Below, in pieces: positions 27,908 to 33,787 of a stretch of DNA of 64,000 nucleotides. Location: the NCBI GenBank assembly GCA_020636505.1, contig JACJXR010000002.1, positions 186,001 through 250,000 of the forward strand. The letters are read 5' to 3'. Under the pieces are notes generated by a model, which saw only the letters and a list, made by a program, of their open reading frames with translations, ran no database searches and was not told the origin of the DNA. The DNA comes from Chitinophagales bacterium. Its GTDB lineage: Bacteria; Bacteroidota; Bacteroidia; Chitinophagales; Chitinophagaceae. The position numbers and the translations under genes were made by a program. The first letter of the stretch is position 1. Every line of letters starts with the position of its first letter.

Positions 27908-27969
27908 GAAAAGCAGTGAAAGACATGTAGTTATGTACAGACTTCGTGGCAATACCGGTACAGATTTTG

Positions 27970-27985
27970 TTGTCAGTACTGACAA
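27970..27985. promoter_or_regulatory. 16-bp palindrome TTGTCAGTACTGACAA before the lipoprotein gene
   Basis: A perfect 16-bp palindrome ends 12 bases before the ATG at 27998. It contains the same TGTCA/TGACA half-sites as the site near htpG, 63 bases away. It is a likely dimeric-regulator operator. Confidence 0.45.
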
Positions 27986-27997
27986 AACCATAACCTT

Positions 27998-28504
27998 ATG
28001 AAAAACCTATTTCTATTTTCTGCCATTACATTATTTGCCATTGGCATCACATCTTGCAAAAAAAAATCGACCGATAACGATTCAGCCACCTCAAATACAA
28101 ATACCATTATTGTGGACAGTGCCAGACTTTGGTTTCATCCTGGACTGAATTTCGGCAAAACGGTCAGACACTATTTACTGACCAGTCAAGAGATACGTAT
28201 AGATACCGCAACGTTCTCAAACAACTTTGCTCCCTTTCATTTTGACAGAGTACTGTCAAGTTCGGCACATCAACAAGTAAAAGGCTTACTGTCATCCATT
28301 CCCAACAGGATAATAACCGAAAGCGGCAAAGACTTTCATGATGCCGAAAAGTGCATTGACGGTCCTCGCACCTTTATAGAAGTGTACATCGATGGTACCG
28401 GCTATAATTGGGGGCTGGATGAGTGCTACGACAAACTACCGGGTTACGTTGCTCCTTTTGCCAAAGAGTTGGGTTCTGTAAGTGACTTTTTGGAGGGAAA
28501 ATAG
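27998..28504 (+). CDS. Lipoprotein, member 1 of a three-gene local family
   Basis: The 168-residue product has a lipobox ITSC (lipidated Cys20) and a Lys-rich, Ser/Thr/Asn linker. The mature domain contains DSARLWFHPG and CIDGPRTFIEVYIDGTGYNWGLDECYD. The genes at 29012 and 29903 encode related lipoproteins with the same order of motifs: a Val-Asp-Ser-[AI]-R start, an Asp-Cys-type centre and a Tyr/His-Trp core. Its start lies 12 bases after a perfect palindrome. It is divergent from htpG. No function is known. Confidence 0.75.
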   Translation: MKNLFLFSAITLFAIGITSCKKKSTDNDSATSNTNTIIVDSARLWFHPGLNFGKTVRHYLLTSQEIRIDTATFSNNFAPFHFDRVLSSSAHQQVKGLLSSIPNRIITESGKDFHDAEKCIDGPRTFIEVYIDGTGYNWGLDECYDKLPGYVAPFAKELGSVSDFLEGK

Positions 28505-28864
28505 TTATACAACAGCTTCCCTGTCATTGATGTGCAGTGTGTACGAATCTTCTATTTTATGGCCCATCAGCTCCAAGCGATTACCATTGGTAAACTCGAT
28601 GGCCATACTATCCCTGTTATTGGACAAATAAACCTCGGACACCTCCACATCCAATAAATTGAGCAGACCATAGTCTCCGTTTACAGGAGTTATCTTGTAG
28701 TATTCATGACGCTGCTTGCCATGCCTGAAAGCGAAGAACCCGTTGATGGTGATATAAGCCACCTCATCGAAATACAATGTGATACCCTGCGATGTATAGC
28801 AAACTTCCGTCACCTTGTGCTCCCGAAGGCTGTTGACATCTATATCGTGCGGAATGGGTAACAT
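28505..28864 (-). CDS. Hypothetical protein
   Basis: This 119-residue protein has no signal peptide and no membrane segment. It is beta-rich (VCYTSQGITLYFDEVAYITI and EVYLSNNRDSMAIEFTNG), resembling small uncharacterised Bacteroidota proteins with a single antiparallel-sheet domain. It is convergent with the lipoprotein gene and starts directly after its stop codon. The family could not be named. Confidence 0.6.
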   Translation of the reverse strand: MLPIPHDIDVNSLREHKVTEVCYTSQGITLYFDEVAYITINGFFAFRHGKQRHEYYKITPVNGDYGLLNLLDVEVSEVYLSNNRDSMAIEFTNGNRLELMGHKIEDSYTLHINDREAVV

Positions 28865-28987
28865 CTTAAAAGCTTATTACATGCAAATTACTAAGAATAT
28901 ATCACAAATGCAGGCCTTTAACATAAAAGGCTCTGTCACAATAATGTTGAAGATGAGAGGCGGCAGTATACTTCATGACATATCTGC

Positions 28988-28995
28988 TATCTTTG
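28988..28995 (+). promoter_or_regulatory. -7 promoter box TATCTTTG for the second lipoprotein
   Basis: A perfect TAnnTTTG match 16 bases before the ATG at 29012. Confidence 0.5.
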
Positions 28996-29011
28996 AGGTA
29001 AGACACAAGCA

Positions 29012-29488
29012 ATGAGGGCGCACTATTTATTGATATTACTTTTCTTATCGGCTATTGCTTCTTGCAAGAAGGATCCACAACCTGAAACCGCAAAGTTGAC
29101 ATCCGTTGACAGTATCAGATTTTACTTTGTACCGGGCGAGACTGTAGGTGTGGGCAAACACTATATGCTGACACGTAGCGACCTTAGACAAGACACAACA
29201 GCAACCGCCTTTCAACCCGACGCTCCATACACATTCCATACAAAAAGAGGCGATGCTGATTTTAGCAGAATGGTAGGTCTGTTGGATAGAGTACCCGAGA
29301 GGATATTTTATACGGAGAATGCCAAGTATGTGGACGCATTCAATTGCGTGGATGCAGCGGTGGTTTATATAGAAGCCTACCAAGGAGGCAAAGGACATAC
29401 ATGGGTGGCCGATGAGTGTACCGATGATATGCAAGCCGATGCAAAAGCATTTACTGATGAGGTGTTTGGCTTTATGGGGTCGTTATAA
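29012..29488 (+). CDS. Lipoprotein, member 2 of a three-gene local family
   Basis: The 158-residue product has lipobox IASC (lipidated Cys18) followed by KKDPQPE. The mature domain aligns with the gene at 27998: SVDSIRFYFVPG, HYMLTRSDLRQDT, then CVDAAVVYIEAYQGGKGHTW and DECTDD. The order and spacing of the Tyr/His-Trp and Asp-Glu-Cys motifs are shared. It follows a perfect -7 box. It is convergent with the TfoX-like gene at 29493. The function is unknown. Confidence 0.75.
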   Translation: MRAHYLLILLFLSAIASCKKDPQPETAKLTSVDSIRFYFVPGETVGVGKHYMLTRSDLRQDTTATAFQPDAPYTFHTKRGDADFSRMVGLLDRVPERIFYTENAKYVDAFNCVDAAVVYIEAYQGGKGHTWVADECTDDMQADAKAFTDEVFGFMGSL

Positions 29489-29492
29489 CGAT

Positions 29493-29816
29493 CTATTTAG
29501 GCGGTAGAGAATTCACGTAATCCAAACTTTCTTGAAGTAGTTTAGCCAGCGACTTGGTTTTACCCAACATACTTTCAGGAATACGCACATACTCCCTCAT
29601 AACGGCACCGTGTGAGCGAAACTCTCCCGAATCGTTTTTTTCTATGAATTTCTTGTAGCTGTCTTTCGGTAGCCGAATACCCAACTCTCCGTCCTTATTG
29701 AGCAAAGAGAACATATAGCCATTCGCAGAGGTATATGGCATCCCTTTCCCTTTTCTTTCTATTCCCGCAGCAGCGGCCACCTTATCGTAAAGTGCTAAAT
29801 TATCTGCGTAACTCAT
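29493..29816 (-). CDS. TfoX N-terminal-like protein
   Basis: The 107-residue product starts MSYADNLALYDKVAAAAG, continues MPYTSANGYMFSLLNKDGELGIRLP and ends with an amphipathic C-terminal helix. This is the layout of small TfoX/Sxy N-terminal-like proteins in Bacteroidota. The assignment rests on resemblance and not on a catalytic motif. The ATG at 29816 matches the start of the domain; ten extra codons upstream to 29846 are probably not translated. TfoX relatives in Proteobacteria regulate competence, but nothing here supports that role. Confidence 0.6.
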   Translation of the reverse strand: MSYADNLALYDKVAAAAGIERKGKGMPYTSANGYMFSLLNKDGELGIRLPKDSYKKFIEKNDSGEFRSHGAVMREYVRIPESMLGKTKSLAKLLQESLDYVNSLPPK

Positions 29817-29902
29817 AATTGAAAATATGTGAATCTGTATACTCATTCATCTACGGCATACAAATTGTTATATTACATTAAATTACAGAAAACACTTTAC
29901 TT

Positions 29903-30382
29903 ATGAAACCTTATATCCTACTGCTGTTATCAATACTTGTAATCTCAGCCTGCAAGCCTACCACAAGCCCGATAGCTATTCCTGATAAAGTTACCTATAT
30001 TGCGGACAGTGTATACTTTGAACACGAAGGATGGGGAGGCAACTACTACGGTATGTACCGCATAACCGCCAATTCATTGACCGAAGATTCCGTCAAACGC
30101 CCCGGTACGGCCATTGTATTCAACATAACGCATAACGACTCACTACATCAAGCCGTGGCGGACATTATCAACGACATACCACAGGCAATGACATTTTACG
30201 ACGGGGAGACTTTTCAAGACCTGTCCGACCCTGCACCTATCACCATCAACATAGTCGCCTTTGTGGGAGACGAAACTTATAGTTGGCGTTTTTGGGGTAT
30301 CCCTTCAAACTTACCCGAAGGCACAGAAGCATATGTGGCCAAAATAAAACATCTGCACACCACCATGTTGAGTACACGCTGA
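29903..30382 (+). CDS. Lipoprotein, member 3 of a three-gene local family
   Basis: The 159-residue product has lipobox ISAC (lipidated Cys17). The mature domain has YIADSVYFEHEGWGG, an acidic centre and VAFVGDETYSWRFWG near the end. It is the most diverged copy of the trio at 27998, 29012 and 29903: the C-terminal Cys pair is missing but the Asp-Ser-X-X-Phe start and the Tyr-X-Trp core remain. The radical SAM gene follows 26 bases downstream on the same strand. Confidence 0.7.
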   Translation: MKPYILLLLSILVISACKPTTSPIAIPDKVTYIADSVYFEHEGWGGNYYGMYRITANSLTEDSVKRPGTAIVFNITHNDSLHQAVADIINDIPQAMTFYDGETFQDLSDPAPITINIVAFVGDETYSWRFWGIPSNLPEGTEAYVAKIKHLHTTMLSTR

Positions 30383-30391
30383 TAGCTTGCG

Positions 30392-30399
30392 TATCTTTA
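30392..30399 (+). promoter_or_regulatory. -7 box TATCTTTA for the radical SAM gene
   Basis: A one-mismatch TAnnTTTG copy 9 bases before the ATG at 30409. It decides that ATG over the upstream frame extension. Confidence 0.4.
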
Positions 30400-30408
30400 T
30401 GCAAGATC

Positions 30409-31317
30409 ATGCCAAGAGAAATAAAGGTTAAGTCGGTACTGAACAAAGCCAAAGGCAGAGACAGTTGGTTTCTGGACAACTATACGGTGAACTTGTACAG
30501 CAGTTGTTCCTTCAATTGTTTGTATTGCTACATACGCGGCAGCAAGTACGGCACCAACTTGGAAACGAGCCTATCCGTAAAGAGCAATGCCATAGAAGTA
30601 TTGGACAAGCAACTGGCCAACCGTGCCAAGAAGGGAGAACATGGAATTATCGTGTTATCCTCAGCCACAGACCCCTACTTACAAATAGAAGAACGCTACG
30701 AGTTGACAAGACAGGCATTGGAGGTGATACTGAAACACAGGTTTCCCGTACACATCATCACCAAGTCGGACATGATAGTGCGCGACCTTGACCTACTGCA
30801 CCAAATAGATCAAGAAGCAATACTTCCGACCGACCTGCAACAAACCTTAGGTCGCGGCGTCATCATCTCCTTCTCTTTCTCCACCATCGACAATAAGGTG
30901 GGCAAGATTTTCGAACCGGGTGCCACACCCCCCTCTGTACGATTGGAGACACTGAAAAAAGTACTGGCGGAAGGTTTCCTTTCAGGTATCAGTATGATGC
31001 CGCTACTCCCCTTCATCAGCGATACCACAGAGAGCTTGCACAATATGTTCGGTACGTTTCGAGATTGTGGAGCCGACTATGCATTACCTGCAACCATCAC
31101 TCTGTTTGGAGACGGCAAGGCAGATAGTAAGACACTTGTATTGAACGCAATCCGTAAGCACTACCCCGAGCTGGAACAGCGATACATCAACTACTTCAAA
31201 GACGGTACGGATATGCCCGCCTACTACCGCAATGCCTTCTACAAAAAGATGGAAGAGTTGAGCAAGGAGTACGACTTACCGAATAGAATATTGGATGCAA
31301 AGAAATTGAAAATGTAA
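30409..31317 (+). CDS. Radical SAM protein, spore-photoproduct-lyase-like
   Basis: The 302-residue protein binds a 4Fe-4S cluster through Cys33, Cys37 and Cys40 (CSFNCLYC), the CxxxCxxC motif of radical SAM enzymes. It continues with SSATDPYLQIEERYELTRQ and HIITKSDMIVRDLDLL, as in the SPL/Rv2578c-like group of DNA-repair-related or uncharacterised enzymes. The substrate is unknown. The start at 30409 (MPREIKVKSVLNKAKGRD) is set by the family N-terminus and by the -7 box; the upstream extension overlaps the previous gene. Its stop codon overlaps the first TGTAAC repeat of the adjoining islet. Confidence 0.88.
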   Translation: MPREIKVKSVLNKAKGRDSWFLDNYTVNLYSSCSFNCLYCYIRGSKYGTNLETSLSVKSNAIEVLDKQLANRAKKGEHGIIVLSSATDPYLQIEERYELTRQALEVILKHRFPVHIITKSDMIVRDLDLLHQIDQEAILPTDLQQTLGRGVIISFSFSTIDNKVGKIFEPGATPPSVRLETLKKVLAEGFLSGISMMPLLPFISDTTESLHNMFGTFRDCGADYALPATITLFGDGKADSKTLVLNAIRKHYPELEQRYINYFKDGTDMPAYYRNAFYKKMEELSKEYDLPNRILDAKKLKM

Positions 31318-31346
31318 CTGTAACGTTACGGCGTTACAAGTGATAC
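31313..31346. repeat. TGTAAC/GTTACA cluster A, left end of the accessory islet
   Basis: Hexamers TGTAAC (31313-31318, 31319-31324), GTTAC (31325-31329) and GTTACA (31333-31338) are followed by AAGTGATAC. The 28-base stretch from 31319 matches the copy at 33686 at 24 of 28 positions by hand alignment. It overlaps the stop of the radical SAM gene. Confidence 0.65.
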
Positions 31347-31353
31347 GGTGTTA

Positions 31354-32631
31354 TTACCCCCTCCCCATTGCTGCAAGGGTTCTTTTCACTTTCATGAACT
31401 TGTTCTCATCGTTGTACAGTTCTACGGCTATTTTTCTCAAGCTCATACCTTGTGCGTGCAGTGTGGCTATCAGCCTTTGCTCTTCGGTATAGCCTGCTTC
31501 CGTAGTGGGTATATCTGTTGCTCTACCATTGTCATTTAAGTAATTCAATACCTCTTGTCTGTGTGGTATCAGACTGTCTGTTATGGCGAGTGCTGTATCA
31601 AGGTCTGCATCCGAACAGGCTACGGAACTCACCTTAAGTGCTCCACCCATTCCGATGGTATGCAGCATGGCCAAAATCATGGCTGTACGATAGGCGGTGA
31701 TGGCTCGGTGCTGTGTGGTATCGTCAAGGTTGGTGGCATAGTGTTGTACAAACCTGCGCTTCTGCTCTTCGTTCATTTCAAATATTATCTCATCTTTTGA
31801 CTCTGTTTCTGAATACAGGTCAATGATAAGATCATAATATTCACCTATCATCTCCTCATAACTTACCTTTTCTTCAAAAGGATCAATGAATGAGTTGGTA
31901 TTATCATTGATATAAAAGTTGAAACAATTGAGCAGTACACTCTCTTTGTTGGGTATAGGTTTCAACAAATCGTCGTATGTACCCGATAACAATACCGAGG
32001 GCTTCAATTGTGGTATATGTACATTCTTCTTTGCTGTAATATAGTGATAGGTATAGGGTTGGTTGTAAAAACCGTTGTTGATAAGCTGCACCAACCCGTT
32101 ACCACCGCCTACAGGAACTGTTGGGAATACACTGCCGTCCGACTCGTATAGCAAAGCCTGCCCTTGCTTATCGGCCAGCAACTGCACCAAATGATTATGA
32201 GTGGTGGCTGCGGGTATCAATACTTGCATATTATGTGGCACTTTAGGTTCAGAAGGGCATTTTTTCAATTCGCCTTTCCAAAACAATTTTCTGTCAGCCT
32301 CAAACTCAGCCAACCATTCAGGATATTCTTTAACAGCATCTTCGTAGCACGTCTTTTGGTCTTCGTCCGCTTTCTGCGCCAAGCGGCATGCCGCCAACAA
32401 CGGCTGTGGAGTATGGCTGTCGGCATTTACAATAAAGCAGTTGATATTGGGATATACCCTATTGCCTGCATAGCTGCCATGGTAGTTGTACATGCACGCT
32501 CCTGCTACTGTTAGTGCCGATAAGAGATATACTGCTTTGTCTTGTTCGGCGGTAAAATACGCACAAGGTTCTTGGAGTAGAGGCGGTAGGCTTTCGTACA
32601 GCCCTGTGGGTAGGAATGTTTCGTTTTTCAT
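31354..32631 (-). CDS. DUF3987-family protein without a P-loop
   Basis: The 425-residue protein matches the DUF3987 family, helicase/primase-like proteins common on mobile elements. Matching segments are LPPLLQEPCAYF, VYPNINCFIV and PSVLLSGTYDDL. Where relatives have a P-loop after the Phe-Ile-Val strand, this one reads NADSHTPQP, so nucleotide binding is probably lost. The C-terminus (TEEQRLIATLHAQGMSLRKI and on) looks like a helix-turn-helix, so it may bind DNA, possibly the TGTAAC clusters that flank it. It shares the minus strand with the HEPN gene upstream. Codon and base use are ordinary. It is likely part of a mobile or defence islet; that is inferred. Confidence 0.75.
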   Translation of the reverse strand: MKNETFLPTGLYESLPPLLQEPCAYFTAEQDKAVYLLSALTVAGACMYNYHGSYAGNRVYPNINCFIVNADSHTPQPLLAACRLAQKADEDQKTCYEDAVKEYPEWLAEFEADRKLFWKGELKKCPSEPKVPHNMQVLIPAATTHNHLVQLLADKQGQALLYESDGSVFPTVPVGGGNGLVQLINNGFYNQPYTYHYITAKKNVHIPQLKPSVLLSGTYDDLLKPIPNKESVLLNCFNFYINDNTNSFIDPFEEKVSYEEMIGEYYDLIIDLYSETESKDEIIFEMNEEQKRRFVQHYATNLDDTTQHRAITAYRTAMILAMLHTIGMGGALKVSSVACSDADLDTALAITDSLIPHRQEVLNYLNDNGRATDIPTTEAGYTEEQRLIATLHAQGMSLRKIAVELYNDENKFMKVKRTLAAMGRG

Positions 32632-32693
32632 GGTTTTCGGTTTAATAATTACAATAGCAATATTACATTATTTATACGATATATCAAATTAAA

Positions 32694-32722
32694 TGTAACG
32701 ATTGTAACAGTGTAACGATACA
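32694..32722. repeat. TGTAAC cluster B, upstream of the DUF3987 gene
   Basis: Three direct TGTAAC hexamers (32694, 32703, 32711) are followed by GATACAA. The 16 bases TGTAACAGTGTAACGA at 32703-32718 are identical to 32884-32899. It lies 62 bases before the DUF3987 start and could be its operator. Confidence 0.65.
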
Positions 32723-32773
32723 AGCATCACTCACGTCATTGCGAAAAGAAGGCTAACTATATACTTATTGTCA

Positions 32774-32843
32774 TGCTGAACTCGATTCAGCATCCAGAGA
32801 AACACAAATATTCATATCGCCAGACCCTGAATCAAGTTCAGGG
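32774..32843. repeat. Paired palindromes (REP/BIME-like)
   Basis: Two hairpins: TGCTGAA-N5-TTCAGCA (32774-32792) and CCCTGAA-N5-TTCAGGG (32825-32843), enclosed by TCA and TGA ends. Such paired palindromes are frequent intergenic repeats in environmental bacteria. A further fragment, GTCATTGCGA, lies at about 32735. No transposase was seen. Confidence 0.75.
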
Positions 32844-32882
32844 TGACCGAAAAGGAGGGAAGCACTATTGTAGATGTATCAT

Positions 32883-32909
32883 CTGTAACAGTGTAACGAG
32901 GTGTTACAG
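32883..32909. repeat. TGTAAC cluster C with inverted arms
   Basis: CTGTAACA (32883-32890) and TGTTACAG (32902-32909) are perfect inverted arms around another TGTAAC (32892-32897). It shares 16 identical bases with cluster B, on the other side of the paired palindromes. Confidence 0.65.
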
Positions 32910-32927
32910 TACAACTGACTTTCGAAA

Positions 32928-33644
32928 CTATTTTAGTTCCTCGTTGTCCCAATCTGTTATTTTGAATTGAGTAGAACTTGTGATTTTTATTCCAGAGTAA
33001 ATAAACTTAGCATTATCTCTACTATATGGTAGAGTCCCATACACTGTTAGAGGAGAACTCCCCCATAAAATAAACTCTTCAAAAAACTCTTTCTGTCTTA
33101 AGAACTCAGGCTTACTTATATTATTTAGTATGTGATTATTTTCAAACAAGACAGGCTCTTTAATTTCTACATCTCGATCATATTCAGACATCCCATTACC
33201 AAAATTTTCACTTTTTATACCCATAAGCGGTCTGAGCGTCAAATAACTGTGATCAAGTTCAGCTAAAAATTTATTCTTTAAAATTGTATACCTAAACTTA
33301 CTCGGCAAACTTTCATAATACCTCGTGTCATATACTTTAGTCAATACTGTGAAAAAATCTCTATTTAATTTATTTACTGGTTTTAGTTTCATATGCTTCA
33401 TAGTATTGAATAGTGCTACGGTATTATGTTTTTGCGTCTCTTTACCACCATTCACTTCTATATATGCTTTCATTTGCTTTTCTAAGGCTTGATTAGCCAT
33501 AGAGCATGCCTCTCTCAATAAACCTGAATTAAAGAGCAATCTAGCCGCTTTATAATCCCTATATGCATTAAACAAAAGGCCTAAAAACCTTTTGGCAGCC
33601 TTCCCTGTTAATGCTAATTCATTATCAAGATCATTTTTGCTCAT
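32928..33644 (-). CDS. HEPN-domain protein
   Basis: This 238-residue protein has a HEPN-like helical domain at about residues 25-110 (AYRDYKAARLLFNSGLLREA, then MANQALEKQMKAYIEVNGG). HEPN domains occur in RNases, toxins and nucleotide-binding partners. The Arg-X4-6-His catalytic motif of HEPN RNases is not seen, so this may be a non-catalytic member. The gene is visibly more AT-rich than its neighbours, which suits acquisition. It shares strand and islet with the DUF3987 gene, and clusters of TGTAAC lie on both sides. No partner antitoxin is visible. Confidence 0.65.
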   Translation of the reverse strand: MSKNDLDNELALTGKAAKRFLGLLFNAYRDYKAARLLFNSGLLREACSMANQALEKQMKAYIEVNGGKETQKHNTVALFNTMKHMKLKPVNKLNRDFFTVLTKVYDTRYYESLPSKFRYTILKNKFLAELDHSYLTLRPLMGIKSENFGNGMSEYDRDVEIKEPVLFENNHILNNISKPEFLRQKEFFEEFILWGSSPLTVYGTLPYSRDNAKFIYSGIKITSSTQFKITDWDNEELK

Positions 33645-33685
33645 AGCTTTTCAATTTACACATTTTCTAAATTAAGGAGAACGCA

Positions 33686-33715
33686 TGTAACGTTACACCG
33701 TTACAACCGATACAA
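33686..33715. repeat. TGTAAC/GTTACA cluster D, right end of the accessory islet
   Basis: A perfect palindrome TGTAACGTTACA (33686-33697) is followed by CC, GTTACA (33700-33705) and CCGATAC. It matches cluster A at 24 of 28 positions in the same orientation, so the two are direct repeats around a 2.4-kb segment. It lies 42 bases before the HEPN start. Confidence 0.65.
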
Positions 33716-33721
33716 ACAAAA

Positions 33722-33743
33722 ACCCCGCCTAAAAAGACGGGGT
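33722..33743 (-). terminator. Terminator of clpB
   Basis: The stem ACCCCG/CGGGGT extends with a mismatch to a CT/AG pair. On the minus strand it is followed by TTTTTG. It begins 45 bases after the clpB stop. Confidence 0.75.
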
Positions 33744-33787
33744 ACTAACCAAAACCAAACCCTAATTATGAGCACCTATCGCTCGCC

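Noticed and set aside
28815..29015. 66-codon plus-strand frame before the second lipoprotein
   Set aside because: It overlaps a likely minus-strand gene and covers the -7 box of the next gene; no signal or domain.
32773..32970. Open frame of 65 codons on the plus strand beginning MLNSIQHPEKH
   Set aside because: It is made by reading through the paired palindromes and cluster C. Such frames are a known artefact of this repeat type.
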